Below, piece after piece: positions 31,732 to 42,446 of a stretch of DNA of 47,592 bases. Under the pieces are notes generated by a model that did not search any database, was not told the DNA's origin, and saw nothing but the letters and a program-made list of their open reading frames with translations. This DNA is from a virus. The stretch's first letter is position 1; each line of letters begins with the position of its first letter. The DNA lies in IMG/VR virus record IMGVR_UViG_3300030329_003997, positions 1 through 47,592 of that record; one strand, given 5' to 3'. The position numbers and the translations under genes were made by a program.

Positions 31732-34700
31732 TCAGTCCTCCGACACCCTACCTTTCGTTAGGCCCTCGAACCATTCGCTCATGTCGTCAGGGTCTTGGTC
31801 CCCTTCCGAGACATCGACGATGAACTGAGCGGCGCTCGCGAACTGACCGGGGACGAGGCCGGTTGAATATCCGACGAACTCCAGCGTGTTCCGCGTCGCG
31901 CGCTTGGTCTCCTCGCCCTCGACGATGTTGCCTGCGTCGCCGACGACATTGATCGCGCTCTCGACCGCGCCCTGCGCCGGGGTGAAACGATAGCCAAAAC
32001 TGGGCGCATCTGTCGCGCGTGCCCACGCCGGTTCCCAGATGTCACGGACAACCGGGATCGGGCCGAGCATCTGGCTGACCATCTTGCGGAAGGCCCACCA
32101 CGCGGCGTCCTCGTCTTCCTCGGGGCCGCGCCCAGACAGGAACTCGGCGAGCAAGGGCGGAACAATGAAGAGGAAGAACGCCCGCGACAAGAGGCCGGGG
32201 AAGGCGGCAAGGTCACGGTCGCGCAGGGCGCGATTGCTATCCCACATGAAGCGGCGCTGGCGCTGATAGAAGGCGCTCATGTAGCTGTAGAACATCGTCA
32301 ACAGCTTCAGCGCGCCGCCCCACTGCCCGGTGCCCCGAGAGACAGCAGCCAAGTCCTTCGCTTCGGCGTTGCCTTGCGACAGGCGAACAGCCTTGTCGCC
32401 CTCGTAGATCGCCTGCTCTTCGGTCGCCCCGCCTTCGATGGCGCGGTTGTAACCCCCCATCCACGTCGGGATGGAGACCATGCGGTCCATGTAGCCGATG
32501 CCGTGGAAGGCGAACCGCTTGGCGCTGGTCAGAGCGTCGGTGGCCTTACGCTGGGCACTAGGCCGAGCGAGGTTGCGCAGTTCTGCGTTGATGTCGCGAT
32601 CAAGCGTCTCGACGCGCGAGCGCATCTCCGCCGAACGGCCCATGACGAAGTTGAATGTGTCGATGGGGTTGGCGCTCGCCTTGGCGATCTCCGCAGTCAT
32701 GCGCGCAGCGCCGACATACTCCATGCTGTTCGAGAAGCCCGCAAGCTGCGTCATAATTGTCGTGAAACGGAAGCCCATACCCACGACAGTTGCGTTCGCC
32801 CGTGCCTTGGTGAAGAACCGGCCCCACCCCTCGTTGCCCGCGCGGTCGTGCGCCCACTGGTTCGCGATGAACTTCAGCCAAGGGCGGAACTGGGCGGAGT
32901 ATTCAGGGCCGAGAACCGCATCGGCTTCATCCATGACCTCGGGGTCCGACAGGATGCGGTTGGCGTTGATAATCACCTCGCGGTGGGTGATGTCGTGGAT
33001 GACCTCACCCATGTGCCGGTTGATGACGCCGAGGTCGAGCAGGATCGGGCGCTTGACCGTTTCCGAGCGCTCCTTCGTCGCCGAGGCGCGCGTCGTCGCC
33101 CTGACGGTCTTCGCGCTCATAAGGTCGTCGCCCAGTTCCTCGTAACCCTTCGCCTTGCGGTCCTTCGTCGTGTCGTAGATGGCCGGGTAATAGCCGCCGC
33201 GCAGCGCACCGAAGGGCGTCTGGATCGCGGTCGCCTCGATCTTCTCCGGCTCGACGCCGTTGACCCGGCGCTCCATCGCCGCGATCTCCGGCCAGAGTTC
33301 GTTGATGATGTCCCAAGTGCGCTGGACGAACTGCCACTCGCTTTCACTCAGCGTGTCCATCAGGAACTTCTCGACCTGACTTTCGCGCAGGCCGTAGCCG
33401 TCGACGAGGCGCTGCCGGTTGCCAAGGTTGCCCCAGTTGAGCGCCATCGCGATCACCTGCTGGCGGGTCAGCACATCGGGCTTGCCGGTGCGGATGTCGA
33501 ACCACCCCGGCGTGATCTTTTCGTTCCAGCGCTTCAGCGTCTCGTCGTCGATAGTCTCCATGTTCGCGCGCATCTTCGAGTAGAAGTCGCGGAGCATGTC
33601 GCGCTCACGGGAGGCCGCGTCCGAGATGGGGCGGAAGATGAGCCGGTTGAAGACGCCATCAGGCTTGCCGTTGTCGAGCCGGTCGAAGATTTCCTCCATC
33701 TTCATCAGCGCCGCATCGGCGTTCGCGACGCCCGACTTCACGCGCTCCCAGAACGAACGATCAGACCCGGTGGGATCGAAGCGCCCCTTCGGCTCCTTGC
33801 GGCCAACCGCGTCGGCCTGCTCGCTAATCTCGCGCTTGATGGCTGCGAAGTCGCGCTGGTCCCGATTGTCGAGGAGGCGCTGCTTGAACCGGCCAATGTG
33901 GACGACCTGCTTGACCGCCTCGTCGAGACCGAGAAGCTGCTCGATGGGCAGGCGGGTCCAATGCGTCGTGCCGATGCGTGCCTCGAACTCGGGAGGAACC
34001 ACGATCTCGAAGCCCTCGGCTTCCTGCGCGGCAACCCACGCCGACCACTGGCCCTGCCGGTCAATGCTGGCTTGCGAGCGCGCCTTGAGGTCGACGGCCT
34101 CCATCAGCGCATGTGCCTGCTCCAGATAGTCCTGATCGACCGACGCCATCGTGCGTTTATCGGCGACCTTCTTCATGCGAGCACGAGCCGCCTCGATCTC
34201 CTCGTTGGCAGCCTTGGCTTCAGCGTAGAGTGCGCTGGAGAGCATTTGCTGCTGCTTCGCGCGCAGGGCGGCTTCGTGGTCTCCAGCGGCCAGAGCGAGT
34301 TCCGCCTCCTTGCCCGCGCGCGTGATAGCGCGCTGGTGGCGCTGGAGGGCAGCCGGTGACGCCTCGGACGAATAGTCGCCGGAGCGCACGCGGCCACGCG
34401 CCCACTCGCGGGCCATCTTGTATGGCGTCGGGCGCTGACCAGTCTTGCGCGAGAGCGCCTTGATCTCGGATGCCTGCACCTCGCCCTGCCGCTCGCCGTG
34501 GAGGGCGGCGCGAGCCTCCTCCTCGATCTGGCCATCGGTCATCGGATCACCGAACTCAGCCGCCATCTGCATGTCGACACGGTTCTGGATCGTGCGGGTC
34601 TTAAGGTTGCGCTTGTCACCGCCGTCGACCGCCGCCTGCTGCTCTGCGTGCGCGGCGATCAACGCCTCGACCATCGCGGTCGCGGTGCTGTAGCCTGAAG

Positions 34701-37700
34701 CTTCGGCGATCATCTCGGGGTCGGAGCCATTCTCCTGCCATACAGGCGGGACGCGCACCGGCAGGCGGTCGAACACGTCTTCGCCGAAGGTCTCGACCAG
34801 CCACACGCGGTCCATCCGGTCGCGGCGCAGCGTCGACAGCGCGCGGAACAGGGGTTCACCTTCCACCGTGTCGGTGACGCGCTCCTCCACCTCACGGCGG
34901 CGGTTCTGGTAGAGGCGCTTCTCGCGGTCGCGGATCGCCTTCATCGCCTTTTCCAGCACCTTTCCAGATGCCTCGGCGCGCGCGTTGGCGACCTGCTCCT
35001 GATAGCTGGCGAACTCGCCCTCGCTCATACCTGCGTCGGCGGCGCTGTCGAACAGGGCGTTGAGCGCCTGCTGCTCGCGAGCGATCTCGATCTCCTCGTC
35101 GGAGGCAATCAGGCGGTCGAAGACCTCTCTGATCTCGGGCGTGATCGGCGCGCGCAGCCCGGTGACGCTCTTGTAGATGTCGACCAGCCAGTTGCGGAAC
35201 GCCTCGAAGGCGCGCTGGAGGCCGATGGCCGGGGCCTTGCCCTCGCGGAAGTAGCGCTCGCCGCCTCGTGCGAACATCTCGTGAGCGCCGACCGGGATGA
35301 TGCCGTCACGCACCTCGTGGCCATTATCTTTGAACCACGCAAGCACGGTTTCGTAGTCGCGCTTCACCTGCTCGCTCGCGTTCGGATCGGCGGCGTCCTG
35401 CTTCAGTTCCTCCAGCCAGAGGTGCGAGACCTCGTGCAGCAAGGTCGAGAGGTTACGGTTCTGGAACAGTTCGATCAGCGCGCCATCGGCGGTGTCACCA
35501 TCGAACAGGATGCGCCCGCGCGGCCCGTCGCGGTGGTCGGGCTGGAACAGCGGGAAGCCGTTGACCGCAGCCTCGCGCAATTCGGGCGTGATGTCGAAGC
35601 CGAGGTTGGTCGGAGCGGTGCGCTCCACTTCGCGCAGTTCTGTTTGCAGCGCGCGATATTCCTCGATCATCGGAACCATCGCATCCCAGTCTGCGGTCTT
35701 GTCGAGCATCGCCTTCTTCTGGTCGAGTTCGGCCTGCCACTCGGCAAGGCTGTCTTCGGCCCACGTCAAGCTGCCGATCTCCAGTTCGCTTTCGGGAACT
35801 CCAGCTTCCTTCTGCGCCAGCGCCGCCTCGTAGTCGGCGCGGCGCTCGGCGATCTGGCGCTCGCGATCCTCGATCCAGTTCTGCGTGCGGCGGCGAGCCT
35901 CCTCGGTCTGCTCCTTGATCTTTTCCAAAGCGCCAGCCGCATTGGCTACGCCAGCACTGTCGGCGCGAAGGGCAGCCATCCGTTCGACGATCTCGTCTCG
36001 CCTTGGCGACGCCCCTTCGGCCACCGTGCGCCCCTCCACGCGCAGCGGCTTCACCTTCACCTTGTAGGGTTTGAGGAACTTGTTCGTCATGTTCGGCAGG
36101 TTGCGACCGTAGAACCAGTCCACGTTGTCGTTCATGCCGCCGTTGTTCTCGCCCTGCTTGACCCACGCGACCTGATCGAAACCCTCGGCAGCCGCCCACG
36201 CGGTCACGCGCTTCATCACCAGCACGGGCCAAGTGTCCTTGAACGGCGCATCGGGGATCGAGCCGCCGCGACGGAGGTTGTCGAGTTCGTTCTGGCGAAG
36301 GCTGCGTTCGCTGGCGAGTTGTCGCCACTTGGCATACTGGAGGTCGGCTGCCTCGCGCTCTGCGCCAGCCTCGTAAGGGCCGAAATCATTGGCATCGAGC
36401 GCACGCCTAATCATTCCGGCTGCATGGAGAAGCTGCATGAAGCTGCCTCTCTCAATCACGTCGCTCTCGACATAATCCGCCCGCAACTCGTTGCGCTTCA
36501 CTCTGACGAAATTCTCGACGGCAGCGGCTCCGTCTTCATGGTCGCCATAAGTCTCGATGGCTTCTTCCCTGTATCCATCGAGCACGCGCTTCAGGGCAGG
36601 ACGCAAAGCCTTCTGGAGTTTTGCGAACACCACCTTGGTCTCTTCATCCACCACTTCGAGCGCCTTGTCGGCACCAGCGAGGGCCTTCTCCTGCTCGCGA
36701 TACTTCTGGGGGTCTGCTCCCCGCTCGACGGCGTTCTCGAACTCCCGCGCCCTGTCGTGCTCGTTGTCGGCCTGCTCGAAAGTAGCCAGCGCCTCGACAA
36801 TCTTAGGATCGGACTGGCCGCGCTGTCCCCGAGCCGCCGCGAGAATATCGGTATCGCCGTAGCCGCGATCCATCGGGATTTGCGCGTCCATGGTTTCGTT
36901 CGCGATCTCGCGCGCCTTGATCGCAACAGGCATCGTCAACTCGCGTAGCGCAGCCATCGCCTGATTGCGCTTCTCGCGAGCAGATTGCTCCAGCGCCTCC
37001 GCCTCTTCTAGATCGGCGTCGGATGGCCCCCGATTGTAGCCTTCGTCCCGGCCCATCTGGTGCCAGTCCGATTGGATTTCATCGAGAAACAGGATGCGCT
37101 CACGGTTAGGCCCCCGAGCCTCGAAGAAGCGCGCATGTGCGACGACGCCCTGATCCTCCTGCGCATCCCAGTGGGTTCCCGTGACATAATCGTTCGGGTT
37201 TCCGCCCTCGCCGGGGGGGAGGGTGATGAGGAGTTCGCGGTAGGACTGGTCGCCATTCCCCGACAGGGAGTAGTCCTGCCACTTTACGTCGCCATCGCCG
37301 CTCTCGCGCTCGCGCTCCAGCAGGTATTCGACTACCTCGGAGCGAACCTCGTTTTCCCATTCGGAATACGCCTCGCTCTGGGCGCTATTGTTCATCTCGT
37401 CGGCCTCGGCCTGCGCATCCTCCTCGCTGTCGTAATCGGTGCTGTCGGCACGATAGCCACCAGCCTCGTAGATAACCCACGTTGTCACAGGTTCGCCGTC
37501 CTCGCCCTCCTCGGCGCGCTCGGAGACGTAGAAGGGGCTTTCCCAGTAATCGTAGAACTCGTATTCGCGGTCCGCGATGGTCTCGTCGACCGACGCCGGG
37601 TCAAGATCGTCCTCGGTGATAGGCTGGAGCACCACCTCGCGCACGACGATCCCCCCGCGCTGGATGGTCTCGATGACCTGCGCCTTCTCGACCGGACCCT

Positions 37701-40700
37701 TCTGCACCTCCAGCCAGTCGAGCAGGCCGGTCCATTCCAGTTCCTCCTGCTTGACGCCGGGGGCCTTCTTCAGCGTGGCGATCCACTGCTGGGCGGGCGC
37801 GCGATTGGCAGAGACAGCCTCAGCCGCGCGTTCGAGCGCGGAGTAGAAGATCGTGGCTTGTTCGTAGGCGCGGATCGCGATGCGGTTGTCGTCGAACACG
37901 ACGTAGTTGAACGTGCCGTCTCCAGCGTCGCGCGAGCCGCCGTCGAGATACTTGATCCCGGCGATGCCTGCGTGAAGCATGTCGAGCGAGGCGAATTTCT
38001 GCGCCGTCGAGTGACTGCCAGTGGAGGGCATCATTTCGCGCACCATGCGGTTGTAGATATCTGCCCCGGTGTCTTCGAGTTCATATTCGCGCCGCTGGGA
38101 AAGGAAGTCGCTCGCCTGCTGCTTCACATATTCCCCGGCCCCGCCCATCGCGTCGAGGGCGTCATCGTCGATACCGTTCTTCTCTGCGTGCTTGCGGGCG
38201 CGGTCGTAGAGATCGCTCTCGTTGTCGATCATCATGCCGATGCCGCGCGTCTCGCCACCATTCAGGCGCAGCGCCTTGCGAACAATGGCGCGGATCGCGG
38301 TGTCCTCAATGCTCTCGATGTCGGGCTTCGTGACCGGATTGGCGAGGCCCATATCCTCAAGAGCCTTCCTTACAGGCTCCGGCTGTTCGCGCAGCGGGCG
38401 ATCCCACAGCAGGTATTCATCGTCCTCGGGTATCTCGACTTCGTAGAGGCGACCTCTCTGGGTTTCAGCACCGGCCTCGACAAGATCGTTGATGATGTCC
38501 TCTGCGGTGCTGTGCATATTCGCTTCATCGGGAGAGGCATTGTAGGGTGCCACCCCCGCCTGAAAAGCCGCATCCTGAAGATCAATCTTGCCGTCTATCC
38601 GGTCAGCGATCTCAAGCGCGTTGATAACAATGCGGGCCACCTCCCGCCCCCGATCACCATGACCATCCATACCGGCGAAGTCGGCAACCGCTTTCCGCGC
38701 TTCTTCAGACTGCCGCACAGGAAGCGTGTGGCCATCAGGAAGAACGAGCGCCTCGCCGCCCAACTCGTCCCGATAGAACTGAGCGATCTCCTTCTTTCCG
38801 GCGAAGTAAAGCCCCCATCCATACGCCTGCGCGCCCTCGCCCGTGCCGATGGCGTCGAGCGAGAAGCGGTCGAAGATGTGCGGGCTGCCGTGGTAGGCGG
38901 GCTGGAATAGTTCGCGCCCCGTGCCGAACGCCTCGCGCAGCCGCGCCTCATTGGCATAGCTGATCGGCTCCAGACCTTCGAGGTCGGCGGGCTGGTCCCC
39001 GGTAGAGACGCGCTCCATCGCCGAACGCTGCGGGCGGGCGGTGGTGCTGTCGCTGGTGGGAGCCACCTTGCTCTGGAGCATGATGACGACAGGCACGCTG
39101 GTGATGCCTGCGCGCTTCAGCATCGTCATGCGGTGGCGGCCCTCGTGGCCGACGACGCGCATCTCCTCGGGCAGCGTGATCGTCGCATTGTCGTCGCTGT
39201 CGATGTCGAGCACCTGCCGCTCAGGTTCCACCTGCGCGATCAGGAAGATCGGCTGGCTATTGGCTCGCATACGGTCGAAGTCGACTTCGCCGCCGCTGTA
39301 TTCCTCGCCCTGCGTGACGCGCTCTTCGATCAGCGCGCGGCCCTGCTCGGATGCGGTTAGGCCGAGGAACTCGTCGGGCGACATGCGGACTGCATACGCC
39401 TTGGTTCGCTCGGGTTCGCTCGGGTAGGCAAAGGCGCGCAAGAGGTCGTCGACGCGCTGCTCGGTCCAGCCGATGCTGGTGCCTTCTGCGGCAGAAGTCG
39501 CAACTTCACCGGGGGCGAGGACTTGCTCGGGCTGCTCATAGATCGGGGCCATATCCGCGACCTTGCCCTCTGTCGAGGTCCACGCGGGCATCAGGCCGGT
39601 CTTCTGGTCGGCGAAGACGGTCTCCTCGACCGGCGCGAAGCGGTTGGTCTCGCCATGCGGGCCGAAGTTGAGCCAGCTATTCTGGCCGCGCGTCTCGGTG
39701 GTCATCGCGCCCAGCGCCGCCCCGGTGTAGAGCCGCGCGTGCGCCTGCCATGCGTTCTCTTCGCCGTCGTAGCGGAAGCCCGCGCCCTCAAGCCCGTGGC
39801 CGAAGGCGTCATGCACCGCGCGGAACAGGTCGTTCGCGAGCACCGGGACATCTTCACCGGCAGCGTTCTTCCACGTCAGCCCGGTGTCGGTCAGGAGCGG
39901 GTTCTCAGCGGGGTCGAAGGTGTCGTCGGAGCCGAAGCCCTCGGAGGTCGAGAACACGCCCATGCGCTGCGCATCGCGCAGTTCGCGCAGCGCGTTGAAC
40001 GGCGACTGCGCGTATTCGCTGTCGGGGTCGAGGAAGTAGAACTCGTAACCCATCTCGACCAGCACGTCATACTGCGCGCGGGTCTGGGCCATCATGTCGG
40101 CGTAGGCTTCGGCCACAGCCGGATCGCTGGGCGAATGCTCCATCTCCTCGTAGGCCTGAGCGAGACGCGCCGCGCGCTCCTCGTCGAAGGTCTCCTTGGT
40201 GACGTATTCGGCCTGACGCCGGTAGTCTATTCCGGTTTGTTCGGCGTAGGCCTCTGCTGCTGCGACGATGCCTTCGATGGGGCCGTGGAAGCCTTTCGCG
40301 CGCGGTGCGCCATCGAGCGCCTCGCTCCTTCGCGGAGAGCCGCTTCCTCCTCGCTGATCTCCCGCCCGGTATTCACGTCGGCCATCGTTTACTCCTTGCT
40401 CTGCCAGCTTGGAGATGACCTCCCCAAGCTGCTCATCGGTGAGGTCGCTCGGGGTCCAGCCCCGGCGCTCCAGAATTGTGGTGAGTTCGCCCGCAGCGGC
40501 CCGCGCACGCGACGTGCTGCCCTGCTCGTTCCCACGCAGGATGGCAAGCACCATGTCCTGCTCCTGCGCTGCCAGCGACCGCTGGAGTTCGGGCGGCAGG
40601 ACCATGCGGACATTGAAGTCCTCGACAGCCTGCTCGGCGTCGCGGCCCGACCGGCTTTGCCTGTTGATGGCGCGAGCGGCGAACAATTCGGCCATCTGCT

Positions 40701-42414
40701 TGGCCTGATAAGGCGCATAGCCACCGTCGTTCTCCAGCTTTTCCTGCAACGACGACACGAGGCGTTCGCGCACCCCCTGCTGTTCGCCCTCAACGCTCTG
40801 CCGTGTGGACACCGCAGCATCCATCTGGGCCGCGATCTCCTCCTGCCCTTCCTCGAACGCCTGCGCCTCGCGCACGGTGTCTGCCCCCGGCGTCAGGCGC
40901 ATGTCGTCCTTCAGGGTTTCCCAAGCGCGCGTCCCCGGCATGGAGGTCAGGGCGATCTCGACCGGAACCGCGATGTCGCCGCCAGCCGCCGCCGCATCGA
41001 GCACGTCGTCGGCGAAGGGGGCGAGGGGGTCGCTTTCGGGATTGTAGTCGTCCGACTGCATGTATTCGCGGGCGGCCTTGCCGTCCACGAGCACGCTGGT
41101 CAGGCCGCGCTCCTCAGCCATGTCGCGCATCAAGCGCGCGAAGCCTTCGGGGTCGGTCTCGCGCATCGCGCTGCCGCCCGCACTATCCATAAGTTCACGC
41201 AGGGCCTTGCCCTCGGCCTTTGCTTGCCGCGCCATGATCGCCTTGTTCGCCATGCCGAGCGAGACCTCGGCGGTGCGCCCGATCCCGCGCGTCAGGGCCA
41301 CGTTGAGGCCGGTGCCCGAGACCGTGCCGACCAGCGTAGCAAGGGCCGCCTCCGGTCGTTCGGCCAGATAGTCGCCGAAGGTCTTGTCGCGGTTGTCGGG
41401 CAGGACGCCCCAGTCCACGAAGTCCTGCGTGATGGTCGCGATCTGCTCGCCGGGGATTTCCTGCCCCAGCGTTCGCATCAGCGTGCGCCCGAATGGCGAC
41501 TTATTGACGATGGCGTCGACCAGCGTGCTCGCGGGCATCTTCTCGGTCAGATACTCGATCCCGCCCTGCACCGCGCCGTAGGCCAGCGCGCTCGTGCCGG
41601 TGAGGCCCTGCGCGCGGGCGCGCTCCAGCGAGGAGCCAGCCACGGCGGCAGCCGGGATGCCAGCCGCCACGCGCGGGTTTCGTGTCAGGGCGGCAACGAC
41701 GGACACCGGGACGAACTCGGTGCCAGCCAGAGCGGCCTCGACCCAGAAGTTGTCCGAGCGGTTGGCCGCGCGCGTCGCGTCGGCGTATTCGATGAACTGG
41801 CGCGTAGTGTCGCGGCGCTCGCTCTGACGGCGCTCCAGCCATTCGTCGGGGTCTTCACGGAAGCGAACGCCAAGCTGCTCGCCGACGATCTGGATCGGGG
41901 CGCGCACAGCGTAGCCAGCATAATCGGCGGCTTGTTCGAGCGGGTCGGTGATCGAGGAGCGCAGGCCCCCGGCAGCCTCGCTCGTGCCTGCAACACCAAG
42001 ACGCGCGGGCAGCTTGCCGAAGAAGTCCGCGAACCAACCGACCTTCTCTTGTTCGTCGACCAGCGAGGCGGCGGTCGCGAGGTCGCCCTGCTCCAGAGCC
42101 TTGGCGACGGCAGGCGAATTGTCGGACAGTTCGAGCAGGCGCTTCGCGCGGACCATGCGCTGAGCGGCCTCGACATCCGAGATGACCTCGGACGGCTTGA
42201 CCGGCGTGCCTTGCGTCAGCTTCTTCGCCTTGGCGGCAGTCTGCGCATCGGGGGAGGCAGCGAGCGTCTGGGCCTGCTGCTCGCGCTCGATCTTGCGCTG
42301 GCGTCGCATCTCTTCGGCCAGCGGGTTGAACGTGGTTTCGGAGGGCAAAGGGCTGCCGCTGTTAGCGGCGTTCTGCCTCATTGCTTCGCGCAAGGGGTTG
42401 TTGGTCGGGGGCAT
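31732..42414 (-). CDS. Giant polyvalent DNA-ejection protein (gp16-like position)
   Basis: This 3560-residue protein occupies 22 percent of the genome, in the T7 gp16 position at the end of the ejection gene run. Visible parts: helical N terminus (1-440); an FGHGLEG segment LFRAVHDAFGHGLEG (863-877) with TTETRGQNSW; a ParB-like GHEGRHRMTMLKRAGITSVPV (1089-1108); an ADP-ribosyltransferase-like YHGSPHIFDRFSLD...AYGWGLYFA (1174-1205); a EIQSDWHQMGRDEG block (1779-1792) and PFKDTWPVLVMKR (2057-2069), both typical of large phage polyvalent proteins; a HExxH metalloprotease LLHEVSHLWLEE (2325-2336); and a C-terminal region (2900-3560) like ejection proteins, with GGYYPAIYD (3073-3081) and a hydrophobic helix at 3411-3427. 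The ATG has no clear Shine-Dalgarno. It is probably injected with DNA, forming part of the trans-envelope channel and delivering effector domains that act on host proteins. Domain calls are by motif only. Confidence 0.8.
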   Translation of the reverse strand: MPPTNNPLREAMRQNAANSGSPLPSETTFNPLAEEMRRQRKIEREQQAQTLAASPDAQTAAKAKKLTQGTPVKPSEVISDVEAAQRMVRAKRLLELSDNSPAVAKALEQGDLATAASLVDEQEKVGWFADFFGKLPARLGVAGTSEAAGGLRSSITDPLEQAADYAGYAVRAPIQIVGEQLGVRFREDPDEWLERRQSERRDTTRQFIEYADATRAANRSDNFWVEAALAGTEFVPVSVVAALTRNPRVAAGIPAAAVAGSSLERARAQGLTGTSALAYGAVQGGIEYLTEKMPASTLVDAIVNKSPFGRTLMRTLGQEIPGEQIATITQDFVDWGVLPDNRDKTFGDYLAERPEAALATLVGTVSGTGLNVALTRGIGRTAEVSLGMANKAIMARQAKAEGKALRELMDSAGGSAMRETDPEGFARLMRDMAEERGLTSVLVDGKAAREYMQSDDYNPESDPLAPFADDVLDAAAAGGDIAVPVEIALTSMPGTRAWETLKDDMRLTPGADTVREAQAFEEGQEEIAAQMDAAVSTRQSVEGEQQGVRERLVSSLQEKLENDGGYAPYQAKQMAELFAARAINRQSRSGRDAEQAVEDFNVRMVLPPELQRSLAAQEQDMVLAILRGNEQGSTSRARAAAGELTTILERRGWTPSDLTDEQLGEVISKLAEQGVNDGRREYRAGDQRGGSGSPRRSEALDGAPRAKGFHGPIEGIVAAAEAYAEQTGIDYRRQAEYVTKETFDEERAARLAQAYEEMEHSPSDPAVAEAYADMMAQTRAQYDVLVEMGYEFYFLDPDSEYAQSPFNALRELRDAQRMGVFSTSEGFGSDDTFDPAENPLLTDTGLTWKNAAGEDVPVLANDLFRAVHDAFGHGLEGAGFRYDGEENAWQAHARLYTGAALGAMTTETRGQNSWLNFGPHGETNRFAPVEETVFADQKTGLMPAWTSTEGKVADMAPIYEQPEQVLAPGEVATSAAEGTSIGWTEQRVDDLLRAFAYPSEPERTKAYAVRMSPDEFLGLTASEQGRALIEERVTQGEEYSGGEVDFDRMRANSQPIFLIAQVEPERQVLDIDSDDNATITLPEEMRVVGHEGRHRMTMLKRAGITSVPVVIMLQSKVAPTSDSTTARPQRSAMERVSTGDQPADLEGLEPISYANEARLREAFGTGRELFQPAYHGSPHIFDRFSLDAIGTGEGAQAYGWGLYFAGKKEIAQFYRDELGGEALVLPDGHTLPVRQSEEARKAVADFAGMDGHGDRGREVARIVINALEIADRIDGKIDLQDAAFQAGVAPYNASPDEANMHSTAEDIINDLVEAGAETQRGRLYEVEIPEDDEYLLWDRPLREQPEPVRKALEDMGLANPVTKPDIESIEDTAIRAIVRKALRLNGGETRGIGMMIDNESDLYDRARKHAEKNGIDDDALDAMGGAGEYVKQQASDFLSQRREYELEDTGADIYNRMVREMMPSTGSHSTAQKFASLDMLHAGIAGIKYLDGGSRDAGDGTFNYVVFDDNRIAIRAYEQATIFYSALERAAEAVSANRAPAQQWIATLKKAPGVKQEELEWTGLLDWLEVQKGPVEKAQVIETIQRGGIVVREVVLQPITEDDLDPASVDETIADREYEFYDYWESPFYVSERAEEGEDGEPVTTWVIYEAGGYRADSTDYDSEEDAQAEADEMNNSAQSEAYSEWENEVRSEVVEYLLERERESGDGDVKWQDYSLSGNGDQSYRELLITLPPGEGGNPNDYVTGTHWDAQEDQGVVAHARFFEARGPNRERILFLDEIQSDWHQMGRDEGYNRGPSDADLEEAEALEQSAREKRNQAMAALRELTMPVAIKAREIANETMDAQIPMDRGYGDTDILAAARGQRGQSDPKIVEALATFEQADNEHDRAREFENAVERGADPQKYREQEKALAGADKALEVVDEETKVVFAKLQKALRPALKRVLDGYREEAIETYGDHEDGAAAVENFVRVKRNELRADYVESDVIERGSFMQLLHAAGMIRRALDANDFGPYEAGAEREAADLQYAKWRQLASERSLRQNELDNLRRGGSIPDAPFKDTWPVLVMKRVTAWAAAEGFDQVAWVKQGENNGGMNDNVDWFYGRNLPNMTNKFLKPYKVKVKPLRVEGRTVAEGASPRRDEIVERMAALRADSAGVANAAGALEKIKEQTEEARRRTQNWIEDRERQIAERRADYEAALAQKEAGVPESELEIGSLTWAEDSLAEWQAELDQKKAMLDKTADWDAMVPMIEEYRALQTELREVERTAPTNLGFDITPELREAAVNGFPLFQPDHRDGPRGRILFDGDTADGALIELFQNRNLSTLLHEVSHLWLEELKQDAADPNASEQVKRDYETVLAWFKDNGHEVRDGIIPVGAHEMFARGGERYFREGKAPAIGLQRAFEAFRNWLVDIYKSVTGLRAPITPEIREVFDRLIASDEEIEIAREQQALNALFDSAADAGMSEGEFASYQEQVANARAEASGKVLEKAMKAIRDREKRLYQNRRREVEERVTDTVEGEPLFRALSTLRRDRMDRVWLVETFGEDVFDRLPVRVPPVWQENGSDPEMIAEASGYSTATAMVEALIAAHAEQQAAVDGGDKRNLKTRTIQNRVDMQMAAEFGDPMTDGQIEEEARAALHGERQGEVQASEIKALSRKTGQRPTPYKMAREWARGRVRSGDYSSEASPAALQRHQRAITRAGKEAELALAAGDHEAALRAKQQQMLSSALYAEAKAANEEIEAARARMKKVADKRTMASVDQDYLEQAHALMEAVDLKARSQASIDRQGQWSAWVAAQEAEGFEIVVPPEFEARIGTTHWTRLPIEQLLGLDEAVKQVVHIGRFKQRLLDNRDQRDFAAIKREISEQADAVGRKEPKGRFDPTGSDRSFWERVKSGVANADAALMKMEEIFDRLDNGKPDGVFNRLIFRPISDAASRERDMLRDFYSKMRANMETIDDETLKRWNEKITPGWFDIRTGKPDVLTRQQVIAMALNWGNLGNRQRLVDGYGLRESQVEKFLMDTLSESEWQFVQRTWDIINELWPEIAAMERRVNGVEPEKIEATAIQTPFGALRGGYYPAIYDTTKDRKAKGYEELGDDLMSAKTVRATTRASATKERSETVKRPILLDLGVINRHMGEVIHDITHREVIINANRILSDPEVMDEADAVLGPEYSAQFRPWLKFIANQWAHDRAGNEGWGRFFTKARANATVVGMGFRFTTIMTQLAGFSNSMEYVGAARMTAEIAKASANPIDTFNFVMGRSAEMRSRVETLDRDINAELRNLARPSAQRKATDALTSAKRFAFHGIGYMDRMVSIPTWMGGYNRAIEGGATEEQAIYEGDKAVRLSQGNAEAKDLAAVSRGTGQWGGALKLLTMFYSYMSAFYQRQRRFMWDSNRALRDRDLAAFPGLLSRAFFLFIVPPLLAEFLSGRGPEEDEDAAWWAFRKMVSQMLGPIPVVRDIWEPAWARATDAPSFGYRFTPAQGAVESAINVVGDAGNIVEGEETKRATRNTLEFVGYSTGLVPGQFASAAQFIVDVSEGDQDPDDMSEWFEGLTKGRVSED

Positions 42415-42446
42415 CGTGAAGCAGGTCTATGCCCCACACGCCCTCC

